Assembly (NCBI RefSeq): GCF_020320395.1
Contig: NZ_JAEDAH010000051.1
Coordinates: 1 to 58,299 of the forward strand
Length of the DNA: 58,299 nucleotides
Reading direction: 5' to 3'
Source of the DNA: Thalassolituus marinus
GTDB lineage: Bacteria; Pseudomonadota; Gammaproteobacteria; Pseudomonadales; Oceanobacteraceae
Below the pieces are notes generated by a model, which did no database searches, was not told the DNA's origin, and saw only the letters and a program-made list of their open reading frames with translations. Numbering within the stretch: position 1 is the first letter of the stretch; the number at the start of each line of letters is the position of its first letter. Made by a program: the position numbers and the translations under genes. Shown here piece by piece: positions 18,173 to 28,587 of this stretch.

Positions 18173-19720
18173 ATGAAGCGTCTCACACTAATTATCTGCA
18201 CCATCGTATCCCTTGCGGGCTGCGCCAGCATCACCCAGAAAACCACTACGCCCACGGAGGCCAAACGCTCTGAAGCAGAAGCCGGCGTTCTGTATGACTG
18301 GCAGGAGCAGGTAATTGTCAGTCAATACGACGACATCTGGGAGCGCATCATAGCGGCTTACCAACTGGATCTCAGTGTCGATAACGAACGCATTCGCTCT
18401 CAGATACAGTGGTACAGCAAACACCAGTCCTATATGGATCGCGTGGCTGATCGCGGAGTTCGCTACCTGCACTTTATTTCAGAACAAATTGAAGCCCGGG
18501 ACGTTCCTGGCGAACTTGCACTGCTTCCGATTGTAGAAAGCGCATTTGACCCGTTCGCGTATTCCCACGGTCGCGCATCAGGCGTATGGCAGTTCATTCC
18601 TTCGACCGGACGCGACTTTGGATTACGTCAGGACTGGTGGTATGACGGCCGTCGCGATATTCGTGCCGCGACAGAAGCAGCGCTGAAGTACCTTTACGCG
18701 CTGCAGCGCGAGTTTAACGGCGACTGGCTACTTGCCCTGGCGGCCTACAACTCTGGCGCAGGGACTGTTCGCAAAGCGATCAGAACAAACAAAAAGAAAG
18801 GCAAAGCAACGGATTTCTGGGCATTAGACCTTCCTCGTGAAACCCGCGATTACGTTCCCAAACTCATCGCCCTTGCGAAGATCATCAGAGATCCGTCCGA
18901 TTACGGACTCACACTGAAGCCACTCAGCGACGAACCCTATTTTGCTGTCGTGAATACCGGAGGTCAGATCGACCTGTCTCAGGTTGCAGCTCTCGCCGAT
19001 GCTGATCTCGACGAAATATATAAACTGAATCCTGGCTATAACCGCTGGGCTACCCATCCTGATGGTCCCCACGAAGTGCTGGTGCCTGTTCAGCAGCAGT
19101 CCGTGTTTGAAGATCAGCTTGCATCTCTTCCCGCACAACAGCGCGTTAAATGGCAAAGGTACTCAGTAAAGTCAGGAGACAGCCTGATCACTATCGCTCG
19201 TCAGTTTCACACCACGCCTGATGTGCTTCAGGATGCGAACAATATCCGTGGCAACATAATACGCGCTGGCCAGCAGCTTCTTATTCCGAGCGCCTTCCGC
19301 AACCAGGAATCCTACACTCAGAGCGTCAGTCAGAGACTCAGCCGCATTAAGTCATTGCGTCGCCCAGGCAACACAGACAAAGTCGAGTATCAGGTTCGCA
19401 GTGGAGACAGCTTCTGGGGCATCGCAAGGCACCATGACGTCACCGTCGGTGAACTGGCGCGCTGGAATGGCATGGCCCCTGGAGATCCGATCAAGCCCGG
19501 ACAAACCCTGGTAATCTGGACACAGAAGGCGACCCCTGGTAAGCGAGAAGTTATCCGCAAGATCAACTACCGCGTACGTTCGGGCGATTCGCTTGCCCGA
19601 ATCTCGCAAAAATTCAATGTTCGCATGTCGGACCTGAAGCGCTGGAATGCCAATCAGGTTAAGAACAAATACCTGCAGCCAGGACAAACCCTGACTCTGT
19701 ATGTTGACGTTATGCGCTAA
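18173..19720 (+). CDS. mltD: Membrane-bound lytic murein transglycosylase D with three LysM repeats
   Basis: Outer-membrane lipoprotein that cleaves peptidoglycan glycan strands to 1,6-anhydro-muropeptides. The start at 18173 gives a lipoprotein signal with lipobox LAGC (C17). The SLT domain covers about residues 90-240, with catalytic E122 (LPIVESAFDP), then GVWQFIPSTGRDFGL and AAYNSG. Three LysM peptidoglycan-binding repeats follow at 329-372, 405-449 and 465-511, each with a SGDS core. The mature protein has 499 residues. An upstream in-frame ATG at 18116 would destroy the lipoprotein signal. It is divergent from yafS with 69 bp between. Confidence 0.96.
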   Translation: MKRLTLIICTIVSLAGCASITQKTTTPTEAKRSEAEAGVLYDWQEQVIVSQYDDIWERIIAAYQLDLSVDNERIRSQIQWYSKHQSYMDRVADRGVRYLHFISEQIEARDVPGELALLPIVESAFDPFAYSHGRASGVWQFIPSTGRDFGLRQDWWYDGRRDIRAATEAALKYLYALQREFNGDWLLALAAYNSGAGTVRKAIRTNKKKGKATDFWALDLPRETRDYVPKLIALAKIIRDPSDYGLTLKPLSDEPYFAVVNTGGQIDLSQVAALADADLDEIYKLNPGYNRWATHPDGPHEVLVPVQQQSVFEDQLASLPAQQRVKWQRYSVKSGDSLITIARQFHTTPDVLQDANNIRGNIIRAGQQLLIPSAFRNQESYTQSVSQRLSRIKSLRRPGNTDKVEYQVRSGDSFWGIARHHDVTVGELARWNGMAPGDPIKPGQTLVIWTQKATPGKREVIRKINYRVRSGDSLARISQKFNVRMSDLKRWNANQVKNKYLQPGQTLTLYVDVMR

Positions 19721-19800
19721 CCGACTTATTCCATCAACTACATAATATGTGGAGTTGTCAGCGATTGGATCAAAAGCAGCAACTCCGTATGATGGAAATC

Positions 19801-21432
19801 ATGGATCGATTTTACAAACCATTCTGCCGCGGCAGCATCACCAGCTTATTGGCCTTTGTCGCTTTCTGTATGCTCTCTGCAGGCGCAGCGTCTGCTGATG
19901 AGCCAACTGATTCTGTGCTTAAAGGCGGAAGCATTCGCCTGGCTATTGCTGACTATCCGAGCAATATTCGCCGACTCGGACCGGGGCTTAGCGGCAACAC
20001 ACTCATGCGGCAAATCACTGATAGCCAGCTTCCTCTTGTGTATGTGGATACATCAGGGGAAGTAACGCCTCTTCTGGCTGAGCGCTGGACAATTACACCA
20101 GAACGCATCTGCTTCACCATAAACCCGGCCGCCAGATGGTCAGACGGCTGGCCAGTATCAGCATCTGACCTTGTATTCACTGTTAACTTTATTCTTAGCG
20201 GAGATGCAGCAACACCAGTTCTGCAGACGACCCTGTCGGAGCACGTTGCACGAGCCTACGTGGAAAACGGTAATTTCTGTGCATCCGGCGTACGAGACAG
20301 TGACGAGGCATTATTCAGAGTGACTGCGGGCATTCAGCCCCTTGCTGAGCATGTTTTCCTTAAGCACAAAGGCTGGCCTGACGCCTATGACTGGTACCCT
20401 GAACCAACTACTGGCGCGTATCACATATCTCAGATCAACCATGGACGCGAAATTACCTTCTCTCGCACAAAGGATTGGTGGGCAGCGGATTTACCTTTCT
20501 TCCGTGAGCGCTTCAATATCGACCGGATTGAATACACGATCGAAGATGACCCCTTAGCTGCCTTCGCCAGCGGGGAAATTGATCTGGTGATCTTTTCAGA
20601 CAGTGAAGAAAGCCTTCATCAGTTCAAACACATTTCCTCTACGAGAAAGATCGGCATTATCAGCATCGAAGGCGCAAGCAAGATTTACTCACTCTTTTTA
20701 CTGAACAGCAATCGAACGAGTTTATCTGAACGCCCTCAACGCCAGCTGATCGCATCAATACTTGAGCGAGTTTTTGGCAACGCCTCACCGGAAGGCCTCC
20801 CGGCTGAATTGCTTTCTGTTGAAAATATGCCCGAATATTTGTCGCTATCCTACACCGATAGCGCTACTGACGCTGATCTGAAGCAATTGACTACCTATGC
20901 AGAAAACACAGGCATTCACATTGCTCTGGACTACTTTGACCTGAAAGATTTCTCGCAGCGCCTTTCACTAGGCCAGTTTGATCTCGCCATGCTCAGCTTT
21001 GATCGAGCCTTGTCTGATGCTGCGTTTCTTAGCCTTTTCTCCAGTAAATCCGGGGCGGTTTATATTGCTAACCCGGGAGCGCCTGCACATCTGATCCTGC
21101 CTGCGCAAAATAATGGCCAGGCTGCAACAAAGCTCAGGGAATTCATGGCAGAGAGAAAGTTGCTGGTTGAAGCTGAACAATACAGTAACGCCAATACAGC
21201 GTTCTGGGAGTGGCTGCACAATCCATCGGCATCGCTGCCCGATGTCACACAGGCTCATCTTTCACTGTTTGATATTGCTGACGGTGGCCGCTGGTGGATC
21301 AGGAAAAAGGATCGCGCTGACATATTGGCGCAACCTGCAAGAAAACATAATAAAGGTCCGAACTACACCCGTATTCGGCGTCAGTCAGACGCTGAAACAA
21401 ACACAACAACACACAAGAAGTCAGATTCATAA
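19801..21432 (+). CDS. Orphan periplasmic solute-binding protein, SBP_bac_5 (peptide/nickel) family
   Basis: Resembles the substrate-binding subunits of oligopeptide/dipeptide ABC importers. From the ATG at 19801 it has 543 residues with a Sec signal (hydrophobic core about 15-30, cleavage after ASA). Family 5 features are [35 protein letters not shown] and PTTGAYHI. No permease or ATPase gene is near, so it may use a distant transporter or serve another role. The last 45 residues are a basic, polar tail (KKDRADI onward) that is unusual for the family. The start is uncertain: in-frame ATGs at 19747, 19789 and 19792 lie upstream without clear ribosome sites. Solute-binding genes at this place also occur in Pseudomonas, but next to dpp-like permeases. 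Confidence 0.82.
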   Translation: MDRFYKPFCRGSITSLLAFVAFCMLSAGAASADEPTDSVLKGGSIRLAIADYPSNIRRLGPGLSGNTLMRQITDSQLPLVYVDTSGEVTPLLAERWTITPERICFTINPAARWSDGWPVSASDLVFTVNFILSGDAATPVLQTTLSEHVARAYVENGNFCASGVRDSDEALFRVTAGIQPLAEHVFLKHKGWPDAYDWYPEPTTGAYHISQINHGREITFSRTKDWWAADLPFFRERFNIDRIEYTIEDDPLAAFASGEIDLVIFSDSEESLHQFKHISSTRKIGIISIEGASKIYSLFLLNSNRTSLSERPQRQLIASILERVFGNASPEGLPAELLSVENMPEYLSLSYTDSATDADLKQLTTYAENTGIHIALDYFDLKDFSQRLSLGQFDLAMLSFDRALSDAAFLSLFSSKSGAVYIANPGAPAHLILPAQNNGQAATKLREFMAERKLLVEAEQYSNANTAFWEWLHNPSASLPDVTQAHLSLFDIADGGRWWIRKKDRADILAQPARKHNKGPNYTRIRRQSDAETNTTTHKKSDS

Positions 21433-21445
21433 AAGGATACGTAAT

Positions 21446-22252
21446 ATGGGTATGCTTACCGGTAAGCGCGCATTAATCGTTGGCGTTGCCAGCAAGCTTT
21501 CTATCGCTGCAGGCATTGCAGAAGCATTTCAGCGAGAAGGCGCAGAGCTGGCATTCACCTACCAGGGTGAAAAATTAAAGGATCGCGTAGAAAAAATGGC
21601 TGCAGGCTGGGGATCCGATATCTGCCTGCCGTGCGACGTTACATCAGACGAAGAAATTGCTGCCGTTTTCGCGGAACTGGAAAAGCGCTGGGGCCACCTT
21701 GATATCCTGGTTCACTCGGTAGGTTATGCGCCAGCGCAGGAGCTAGATGGAGATTATCTGGAGGTCACCACCCGGGAAGGTTTTGCTATTGCTCACGACA
21801 TCAGCGCCTACAGTTTCGTCGCTCTGGCCAAAGGTGCTAAGCCGCTGATGGAAGGACGCTCAGGCTCCATGCTGACACTGACCTACCATGGTTCTCAGCA
21901 AACGCTGCCAAACTATAACGTTATGGGGCTTGCCAAAGCCTCTCTGGAAGCCTCTGTGCGTTATCTGGCCGGTTCGTGTGGCAAGGACGGCATTCGTGTT
22001 AATTCGATCTCTGCGGGCCCTATTCGCACCCTTGCAGCTTCAGGCATTAAAAGCTTCCGTCGCATGCTTAAGCGCAATGCAGACCGAGCACCTCTGCATC
22101 GCAATATCACCATCGAGGAAGTTGGCAATACTGCAGCTTTCCTGTGTTCGGACATGGCCTCTGGCATTTCTGCACAGAATATATACGTCGATGGCGGCTT
22201 TAACACCTGCGCCATGAGCATTGAAGAGATGGAAGAAGGCAACGCTGAGTGA
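21446..22252 (+). CDS. fabI: Enoyl-[acyl-carrier-protein] reductase (NADH) FabI
   Basis: Catalyses the last step of each fatty-acid elongation cycle, reducing trans-2-enoyl-ACP with NADH; it is the triclosan target. It has 268 residues (262 in E. coli). It is an SDR fold with the FabI nucleotide motif [13 protein letters not shown] and the catalytic Y-x6-K as Y157 and K164 ([12 protein letters not shown]), with Y147 just before. The start at 21446 has AAAAGGA 8 bp upstream; longer in-frame starts overlap the preceding gene by hundreds of bases and lack homology. It ends in a strong bidirectional terminator facing ppiD. Confidence 0.97.
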   Translation: MGMLTGKRALIVGVASKLSIAAGIAEAFQREGAELAFTYQGEKLKDRVEKMAAGWGSDICLPCDVTSDEEIAAVFAELEKRWGHLDILVHSVGYAPAQELDGDYLEVTTREGFAIAHDISAYSFVALAKGAKPLMEGRSGSMLTLTYHGSQQTLPNYNVMGLAKASLEASVRYLAGSCGKDGIRVNSISAGPIRTLAASGIKSFRRMLKRNADRAPLHRNITIEEVGNTAAFLCSDMASGISAQNIYVDGGFNTCAMSIEEMEEGNAE

Positions 22253-22272
22253 TATAGCAGCCAGGCGAAATT

Positions 22273-22299
22273 AAAAAAAAGGGGCGTAAGCCCCTTTTT
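22273..22299. terminator. Bidirectional rho-independent terminator between fabI and ppiD
   Basis: GGGGC-GTAA-GCCCC (22281-22294) flanked by eight A and five T. It serves both convergent genes. Confidence 0.93.
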
Positions 22300-22301
22300 A
22301 T

Positions 22302-24140
22302 TTATGAACCATTACGTTCAATTTCTACCGTAGCTCTCGACCAGCTCTGATAGCTGAGAAGGTCAGCGCGGCTATTCTGTGCGCGCCCCGCCTCTGTTGA
22401 TTCATCAGAGGCGACCATTTCATGCCAGTCTTTTGCTTCGATCGCTTTAAGTTTAACCACTGCATAACCAGCCGGAGTCTTAACCGACTGCACACCGCCT
22501 GCTGTCAGCGCAAAAGCTGCCTGCTGAACGGCTCTGGGGGCTGCACTCGTTTGCGTGTATGCCGTTGTTACATCATTCCATTTGCCTGCTGTCTGCGCTT
22601 CACCAGAAACGATTGCATCTGCTTTGGCCTGGGCCAGCTCCTGAGCTTGCTTGCGCTTAATAGAGGCTACGATTTGCGGTTTCACAACCTCTAGCGGAAG
22701 CACTGAAGGCTCAACATGCTCAGCTACGCTCAGCACAATGGCTGCATCAGCGGTTTCAATGACATCACTGATTTCTTTATCCAACAGTACTCGCTCAGAG
22801 AATGATTGCTGGCGCACTTCCTCACTGGCTGCAATGCCTTCGCCGCCATCACGAGTGAAGCGTGCGGTTTGCTCGACCTGGAGTCCCAGTATTTCAGCAA
22901 CAGCATCAACGGATCCTGCCGAGAATGAAATATTACTCAATTCCTGTAACTGCTCCGCATAAACCGCTTCCGCTTTTGCAGCAGCCACTTCCGCGATCAT
23001 CTCATCACGAACGTCAGTAAGCGACTTAACATCTGCAGCGACGATACGATCTGCGCGAATGATGTGGTAACCATATTCCGTTTCCACTGGATCGCTTATC
23101 TGACCTTCATTCAGCGCAAACAATGCGGACTCAAACTCAGGTACGTAAGCACCACGAGCTGCAAGCCCAAGGTTACCACCCTGCTTACTGGTACCTATAT
23201 CATCAGAAAATTCTGCTGCAAGTGCGGCGAAGTCCGCGCCGTTATCGAGGTCAGCCTTGATTTTAGCCGCAAGCGCTTTTGCATCGGCATCAGAGCGATC
23301 ATCACTGACCTCTACCAGAATATGACTGGCCTCACGCTGCTCACGCGCCTGTTCACGAGACTTGTATTCGTCATAGGCTTGCTGAATGTCTTCGTCGCTA
23401 ACGTCCTGACTGGCCGCAATCGAAGCCTTGGTCAGCTTCACGTAACGTACTGCCACCTGTTCAGGGGTTTTATACTGGTCACGAGTCAGTTCGTACTGAG
23501 CCTGAATATCCTCATCACTGACTACGACCGAGGCTTCAAGATCAGAAACATTAATCTCCGTAAATTCGAAACTACGGACTTCGTTATTCAGTGCTTCACT
23601 CAGCTGTACTGCAAACGGAGTCTCAACTGAAGATAGAACAAGGGCTGCAGGCATCTGGCCGGTTTTAACATCGCTGGCCAGCATCGCGCGGAGTTCCATC
23701 GGCGACATGCCATTCAGACGCAGAACGTTCTGAAACTGCTCCTTATTGAATCGTCCATCCAGTTTAAACGCTGGCATGTTGACGATTTGCTCGTCCACAG
23801 AGCGTGCCGAGGCATAAAGCTTGAAGTCGTTAGCCTTAACCAATGCGACTTTTGCTTCAATCAGACGCTCAATAGCGGACTGACGCATAAATTTTTCGTT
23901 GAACAGATTTTCGTCGTACTGATCCCCGAACTGACTTTGCAGTTCGCGCTTCTGTTGATCGATAACACGTGTGATATCTTCTTCAGTGATATCTTCGCCA
24001 CCAACGCTTACCGTCGCTGAGGCACCACCACCCAGACTCACGATACTTTCAACGCCCCACAGGGCGAATACGAAGATGATAAAAAAAACGATTACCTTAG
24101 CGATCATGCCCTGGGCATTATCGCGCATAGTCTGCAGCAT
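22302..24140 (-). CDS. ppiD: Periplasmic chaperone/peptidyl-prolyl isomerase PpiD
   Basis: Inner-membrane-anchored chaperone at the SecYEG exit that helps newly exported proteins fold. From the ATG at 24140 it has 612 residues. There is a short cytoplasmic N-terminus (MLQTMRDNAQG), one membrane helix at about 12-35, a SurA_N-like chaperone region (about 60-200) and a parvulin (PPIC) domain at about 271-363 with SHILVEV, GGNLG and GYHII. A C-terminal helical region follows. The start is set by GGAGGA directly upstream; an ATG 33 bp further up has none. It sits at the standard lon-hupB-ppiD position, separated from hupB by tRNA-Asp. Confidence 0.95.
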   Translation of the reverse strand: MLQTMRDNAQGMIAKVIVFFIIFVFALWGVESIVSLGGGASATVSVGGEDITEEDITRVIDQQKRELQSQFGDQYDENLFNEKFMRQSAIERLIEAKVALVKANDFKLYASARSVDEQIVNMPAFKLDGRFNKEQFQNVLRLNGMSPMELRAMLASDVKTGQMPAALVLSSVETPFAVQLSEALNNEVRSFEFTEINVSDLEASVVVSDEDIQAQYELTRDQYKTPEQVAVRYVKLTKASIAASQDVSDEDIQQAYDEYKSREQAREQREASHILVEVSDDRSDADAKALAAKIKADLDNGADFAALAAEFSDDIGTSKQGGNLGLAARGAYVPEFESALFALNEGQISDPVETEYGYHIIRADRIVAADVKSLTDVRDEMIAEVAAAKAEAVYAEQLQELSNISFSAGSVDAVAEILGLQVEQTARFTRDGGEGIAASEEVRQQSFSERVLLDKEISDVIETADAAIVLSVAEHVEPSVLPLEVVKPQIVASIKRKQAQELAQAKADAIVSGEAQTAGKWNDVTTAYTQTSAAPRAVQQAAFALTAGGVQSVKTPAGYAVVKLKAIEAKDWHEMVASDESTEAGRAQNSRADLLSYQSWSRATVEIERNGS

Positions 24141-24174
24141 GCTTCCTCCAATGATATGGCATCGCCAATACAAA

Positions 24175-24203
24175 AAAAGCGCATCGGTGATGCGCTTTTA
24201 ATT
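24175..24203 (-). terminator. Terminator after tRNA-Asp
   Basis: AAAAGCGCATC-GGT-GATGCGCTTTT (24175-24199), a stem of 11 bp starting a few bases after the tRNA 3' end on the minus strand, followed by A/T-rich sequence. Transcription from hupB through the tRNA probably ends here. Confidence 0.8.
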
Positions 24204-24280
24204 TGGCGGACCGGACGGGACTCGAACCCGCGACCCCCGGCGTGACAGGCCGGTATTCTAACCAACTGAACTACCGGTCC
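24204..24280 (-). tRNA. tRNA-Asp (anticodon GTC)
   Basis: 77 bases with encoded CCA. The acceptor stem is GGACCGG/CCGGTCC, with the D-arm GTTCAGTTGGTTAG, the anticodon loop CCTGTCACG and the T-loop GGTTCGAGTCC. It begins 10 bp after the hupB stop with no terminator or promoter between, so it is probably processed from the hupB transcript. Confidence 0.98.
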
Positions 24281-24290
24281 TTATTCAGTC

Positions 24291-24563
24291 TCAGTTAACA
24301 GCGTCTTTCAGAGCTTTCCCAGCTTTGAAACCTGGAACCTTGGCTGCTTTGATTTCGATCGGTGCACCTGTCTGAGGGTTGCGGCCAGTACGGGCTGCAC
24401 GCTCTTTTACCAGGAATGTACCGAAGCCAACCAGAGAAACCTGATCACCACTCTTCAGTGCTTCACCAATGCTTTCGATCATAGCATCCAGTGCACGGCC
24501 AGCAGCTGCTTTTGGAATATCCGCAGAAGCTGCGATTGCATCGATTAATTCAGACTTATTCAC
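24291..24563 (-). CDS. hupB: DNA-binding protein HU-beta
   Basis: Nucleoid-associated protein that bends DNA without strong sequence preference. It has 90 residues, the exact family length. The signature [21 protein letters not shown] (split here as [13 protein letters not shown] and TGRNPQTG) includes the beta-arm and the conserved Arg-Asn-Pro that intercalates. The start codon is GTG (24561-24563) with AAGGGGA upstream. A near-consensus promoter lies at 24648-24676. It is followed directly by tRNA-Asp. Confidence 0.98.
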   Translation of the reverse strand: MNKSELIDAIAASADIPKAAAGRALDAMIESIGEALKSGDQVSLVGFGTFLVKERAARTGRNPQTGAPIEIKAAKVPGFKAGKALKDAVN

Positions 24564-24647
24564 ACTTATCCCCTTACTCTGTGCGCAATTTGTGAATTCT
24601 TGTTATGCGACTGGGCGATCGCTACAGGAAATATTTCAGAGCGACGA

Positions 24648-24676
24648 TTTATACCAAGCGGTCTAATGACCGTCAA
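24648..24676 (-). promoter_or_regulatory. Predicted strong sigma70 promoter for hupB
   Basis: On the minus strand TTGACG (24671-24676), a 17-bp spacer and TATAAA (24648-24653). It lies immediately after the lon stop codon and gives a leader of about 75 bases. Confidence 0.75.
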
Positions 24677-24682
24677 GCAACC

Positions 24683-27073
24683 TTAGTGGGTGCTTGGGCG
24701 CCCCTGCTCATCTTTTTTTGATCCAGCTTCCTCTTTTGTGATGATCTCGGCCAAATGGGCCTCTGGTTTGCTTTCCAGAGCCAGGTCAAGAACTTCATCA
24801 ATCCAATCCACCGGAACGACTTTCAGATCCTGAAGAATGTTTTCAGGAACCTCCCTGAGGTCCTTTTCATTCTCTTTTGGAATAATAACGGTCTTAATTC
24901 CGCCACGATGGGCCGCGAGAAGTTTCTCTTTAAGGCCGCCGATCGCAAGCACCTTGCCGCGCAGAGTGATTTCCCCTGTCATGGCCACATCTGCCCGCAC
25001 CGGAATGGACGTCATTACAGAAACCAGCGCCGTAACCATGCCGATACCGGCGCTCGGGCCGTCCTTAGGTGTCGCGCCCTCCGGCACATGCACATGCAGA
25101 TCATGTTTTTCAAAATAATCATCAGCGATACCCATACCGGCAGCGCGACTGCGCACCACGGTGAGCGCAGCCTGAATGGATTCCTGCATCACATCACCCA
25201 GAGAACCCGTCTTAACAATACGCCCCTTACCCGGAGTTGCTGCCGACTCAAGCGTCAGAAGTTCTCCACCTACGGAGGTCCAGGCTAAACCGGTAACCTG
25301 CCCGATCTCATTAGCCGCGCCTGCGAGGCCATAGCGGAACTTATGAACGCCGAGGTATTCCTCCAGCGATTCAGGCTCAATCTCGCGGGTAGTGAGAGTG
25401 CTGTCCAGCATGTTGGCCTTGACTACACGTCGACACAGCTTAGCAACCTGGCGCTCAAGACCACGCACGCCAGCCTCACGAGTGTAGAAGCGAATAATGT
25501 CCTTCAACCCCGCGTCGCTAACGCTGATTTCATTCTCTTTCAGGCCATTCATCTTGATCTGCTTCGGCAGCAGGTAACGGCGAGCGATACTGACCTTCTC
25601 ATCTTCGGTGTAACCCGGAATACGGATCACTTCCATTCGATCAAGCAGCGGCCCCGGGATATCCATGCTATTAGAGGTACACACAAACATCACGTCTGAC
25701 AGATCGTAATCAACCTCAAGGTAATGATCTGCAAATGTGGTGTTCTGCTCCGGATCCAGCACTTCAAGCAGTGCAGAGGCTGGATCACCGCGATGGTCCA
25801 TCCCCATCTTGTCAATTTCATCCAGCAGGAACAGCGGATTTCTCACTGCAACCTTGGACATTTTCTGCACCAGCTTGCCCGGCATAGATCCGATATAGGT
25901 ACGACGGTGCCCCCGGATCTCTGCTTCATCGCGAACGCCACCGAGTGCCATACGCACAAACTTGCGATTTGTTGCCCGAGCAATTGACTTACCCAGAGAG
26001 GTTTTACCAACCCCAGGTGGCCCCACCAGACACAAAACCGCACCTTTTACTTTCTTAACCCGGTTCTGAACAGCCAGGTATTCAAGAATACGTTCTTTAA
26101 CTTCATCAAGGCCGAAGTGGTCTGCATCAAGAATATCTTTAGCGTTAGTCAGGTCATGGTTAACGCGAGTGCGTTTTTTCCATGGCAGATTGACCAGCCA
26201 GTCCAGATACCCCCGAACAACGGATGCTTCCGCAGACATCGGTGACATCATGCGCAGCTTCTTCAGTTCGGCATCCGCTTTTTCCTTAGCCTCTTTAGAC
26301 ATGCCTGACTGCTCAATCTTAGCAGTCAGTTCATCAAACTCATTGCCACCATCTTCAAGGTCTCCCAGCTCTTTCTGAATGGCTTTCATCTGCTCATTCA
26401 GATAGTACTCTCGCTGGCTTTTTTCCATTTGTTTCTTTACGCGACCACGAATGCGTTTTTCAACTTTCAACAGGTCGATTTCAGATTCCATCAGTTCCAT
26501 CAGGTGCTCAACTCGTGTGCGAGCATCTACCATTTCAAGAACGACCTGTTTTTCATCGAGCTTAAGTGAAATATGGGCAGCAATAGTGTCAGCCAGGCGC
26601 GAGGCGTCTTCTATTCCGGATATAGTGGACAGAACTTCGCCCGGAACCTTCTTGGAAAGCTGAACGTACTGTTCAAAATGACTGGTCAGAGACCTTACCA
26701 GCACTTCATTTTCACGCTCGGTGATCTCCTCTCCTTCGATAGGAGCAACCACACCGCGGAACATCTCTTCTTCGTCATGAAGTTCTTCGAGGGTAGCTCG
26801 CACATCCCCTTCAACCAGTACTTTAACCGTACCATCCGGAAGCTTCAGTAACTGGAGCACGTTGGCGATAGTGCCAACGGTATGCATACCCTCAGCCGTT
26901 GGCTCATCATCAGAGGCATCTTTTTGCGCAACAAGCATAATTCGCTTGTCATTTTCCATCGCCTCTTCCAGCGCATGAATCGATTTTTCCCGACCGACAA
27001 ACAGTGGAATTACCATCGCTGGAAAAACAACGACATCCCGGAGTGGTAATAAAGGGAGATTTTCGTGAGTCAT
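24683..27073 (-). CDS. lon: ATP-dependent Lon protease
   Basis: Cytoplasmic AAA+ serine protease that removes misfolded and regulatory proteins. It has 796 residues, the full length for LonA. The N-terminal substrate domain (about 1-200) and coiled coil (200-275) are followed by the AAA+ module with Walker A GPPGVGKT (351-358), Walker [10 protein letters not shown] and the sensor region. The protease domain has catalytic S674 (KDGPSAGIG) and K717 (GGLKEKLLA). The C-terminal tail is polar ([11 protein letters not shown]). It lies after clpX with a terminator between, so it has its own promoter. Confidence 0.98.
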   Translation of the reverse strand: MTHENLPLLPLRDVVVFPAMVIPLFVGREKSIHALEEAMENDKRIMLVAQKDASDDEPTAEGMHTVGTIANVLQLLKLPDGTVKVLVEGDVRATLEELHDEEEMFRGVVAPIEGEEITERENEVLVRSLTSHFEQYVQLSKKVPGEVLSTISGIEDASRLADTIAAHISLKLDEKQVVLEMVDARTRVEHLMELMESEIDLLKVEKRIRGRVKKQMEKSQREYYLNEQMKAIQKELGDLEDGGNEFDELTAKIEQSGMSKEAKEKADAELKKLRMMSPMSAEASVVRGYLDWLVNLPWKKRTRVNHDLTNAKDILDADHFGLDEVKERILEYLAVQNRVKKVKGAVLCLVGPPGVGKTSLGKSIARATNRKFVRMALGGVRDEAEIRGHRRTYIGSMPGKLVQKMSKVAVRNPLFLLDEIDKMGMDHRGDPASALLEVLDPEQNTTFADHYLEVDYDLSDVMFVCTSNSMDIPGPLLDRMEVIRIPGYTEDEKVSIARRYLLPKQIKMNGLKENEISVSDAGLKDIIRFYTREAGVRGLERQVAKLCRRVVKANMLDSTLTTREIEPESLEEYLGVHKFRYGLAGAANEIGQVTGLAWTSVGGELLTLESAATPGKGRIVKTGSLGDVMQESIQAALTVVRSRAAGMGIADDYFEKHDLHVHVPEGATPKDGPSAGIGMVTALVSVMTSIPVRADVAMTGEITLRGKVLAIGGLKEKLLAAHRGGIKTVIIPKENEKDLREVPENILQDLKVVPVDWIDEVLDLALESKPEAHLAEIITKEEAGSKKDEQGRPSTH

Positions 27074-27106
27074 TAATCTGCTACCTGATTCGCGCTTCTT
27101 AAAGCC

Positions 27107-27135
27107 AATATGTCAGTAAGTATGGGCGCATTCAA
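27107..27135 (-). promoter_or_regulatory. Possible promoter for lon
   Basis: On the minus strand TTGAAT (27130-27135), a 17-bp spacer and CATATT (27107-27112). A GCCCATAC stretch upstream of the -10 recalls a heat-shock -10, but its spacing from CTTGTTT is too short to claim a sigma32 promoter. Confidence 0.4.
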
Positions 27136-27154
27136 TAAAAACAAGGGCCCATAA

Positions 27155-27184
27155 AACAAAAGGAGGCAATTGCCTCCTTTTGTT
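27155..27184 (-). terminator. Terminator after clpX
   Basis: A perfect 15-bp palindrome AACAAAAGGAGGCAA/TTGCCTCCTTTTGTT centred at 27169/27170, with T-rich flanks. It lies between the clpX stop codon and the lon promoter and separates the two units. Confidence 0.9.
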
Positions 27185-27201
27185 ATTTTGCAGCCTGAAC
27201 G

Positions 27202-28488
27202 TCAATCGTCATCTGGCGAGACTTTGCCAACTTCGGCATTCTCGTAAATGATAATAGGCTCAGCTTCACCACGAATCACGTTCTCATCGATAACAACCTT
27301 TGAGGCATGTTCTTCCGAAGGAATGCGATACATGGTTTCCAGTAACGCACCTTCCATGATGGAGCGCAAACCACGAGCACCCGTCTTACGTTCCATTGCA
27401 AGGCTTGCAACGGCATCGAGAGCCGATTCACGAAACTCCAGCTCAACACCTTCCATCTCAAACAGCTTCTGATACTGGCGAACCAGTGAGTTCCGCGGTT
27501 CAGTCAGAATGCGAACCAGAGCATCTTTGTCGAGCTCGTCGAGAGTCGCCACAACAGGCAAACGACCAATGAATTCAGGGATCAGGCCATACTTAACCAG
27601 ATCACCCGGCTCTACATCACGCAGAACCTCACCCACAGCCTTCTGCTCTTCTTTACCTTTCACTGTGGCTGAGAAGCCAATGCTGCTCTTTTCAGAGCGA
27701 TCACGAATGATGTTATCCAATCCCGCGAAGGCACCACCACAAATGAACAGAATGTTAGAGGTATCAACCTGCAGGAACTCCTGCTGAGGATGCTTACGAC
27801 CACCCTGCGGAGGAACAGAAGCAACAGTACCTTCAATCAGCTTCAGCAATGCTTGCTGAACGCCTTCACCTGACACATCACGAGTGATAGACGGATTGTC
27901 TGACTTACGGGAAATCTTGTCGATCTCATCGATATAGACAATACCGCGCTGAGCCTTATCGACGTCGTAATCACACTTCTGCAGCAGCTTCTGAATGATG
28001 TTTTCGACATCTTCACCCACATAACCGGCCTCGGTCAGCGTGGTGGCATCTGCAATAGTGAAAGGAACATTCAACAGGCGAGCCAGAGTCTCGGCCAGCA
28101 ATGTCTTACCACTACCCGTCGGACCAATGACCAGAATGTTACTCTTAGACAGTTCTACATCACCCTTACCTTCGCCGCTACGCAGACGCTTGTAATGGTT
28201 ATAAACCGCCACTGACAGGACAATTTTTGCCTTATCCTGGCCAATTACGTACTCATCCAGGGTGGCGCGAATTTCTTTAGGGGTTGGCAGCTTGTCGCCA
28301 CTTCCCTTGTTTTCGGCTTCCTGTACTTCTTCACGAATAATGTCATTACAAAGATCGACACACTCGTCACAAATGAACACCGATGGGCCAGCGATCAGCT
28401 TGCGCACTTCGTGCTGACTCTTTCCGCAGAAAGAGCAGTACAGCAACTTGCCGCCGTCTTCGCCTTTGCCTTTGGTATCGTCGGTCAT
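27202..28488 (-). CDS. clpX: ClpXP protease ATPase subunit ClpX
   Basis: AAA+ unfoldase that recognises tagged or native substrates and feeds them to ClpP. From the ATG at 28488 it has 428 residues. The N-terminal C4 zinc finger is CSFCGKS ... CDECVDLC, then Walker [12 protein letters not shown] and Walker [11 protein letters not shown]. The ClpP-contacting IGF-type loop appears as SSIGFSA. The start is chosen to match the zinc-finger proteins; a GAGGC ribosome site precedes it and the upstream ATG at 28533 lacks one. It lies 87 bp after clpP with a weak terminator between. Confidence 0.98.
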   Translation of the reverse strand: MTDDTKGKGEDGGKLLYCSFCGKSQHEVRKLIAGPSVFICDECVDLCNDIIREEVQEAENKGSGDKLPTPKEIRATLDEYVIGQDKAKIVLSVAVYNHYKRLRSGEGKGDVELSKSNILVIGPTGSGKTLLAETLARLLNVPFTIADATTLTEAGYVGEDVENIIQKLLQKCDYDVDKAQRGIVYIDEIDKISRKSDNPSITRDVSGEGVQQALLKLIEGTVASVPPQGGRKHPQQEFLQVDTSNILFICGGAFAGLDNIIRDRSEKSSIGFSATVKGKEEQKAVGEVLRDVEPGDLVKYGLIPEFIGRLPVVATLDELDKDALVRILTEPRNSLVRQYQKLFEMEGVELEFRESALDAVASLAMERKTGARGLRSIMEGALLETMYRIPSEEHASKVVIDENVIRGEAEPIIIYENAEVGKVSPDDD

Positions 28489-28563
28489 TCGACTGCCTCG
28501 TTTATTACTATCAGACCCATAACATGGACCCAATCGGGGCTTTCTTCAACCCCTGTTAATCAG

Positions 28564-28587
28564 AAAAAACGTGGCTTAAGCGCCACG
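28564..28587 (-). terminator. Terminator/attenuator between clpP and clpX
   Basis: On the minus strand CGTGGC-GCTTAA-GCCACG followed by six T. It overlaps the last codons and stop of clpP. It probably reduces clpX expression relative to clpP. Confidence 0.75.

Noticed and set aside
27107-27150. Sigma32 heat-shock promoter for lon
   Set aside because: CTTGTTT and GCCCATAC are present, but the spacing is about 11 bp, too short for the consensus.
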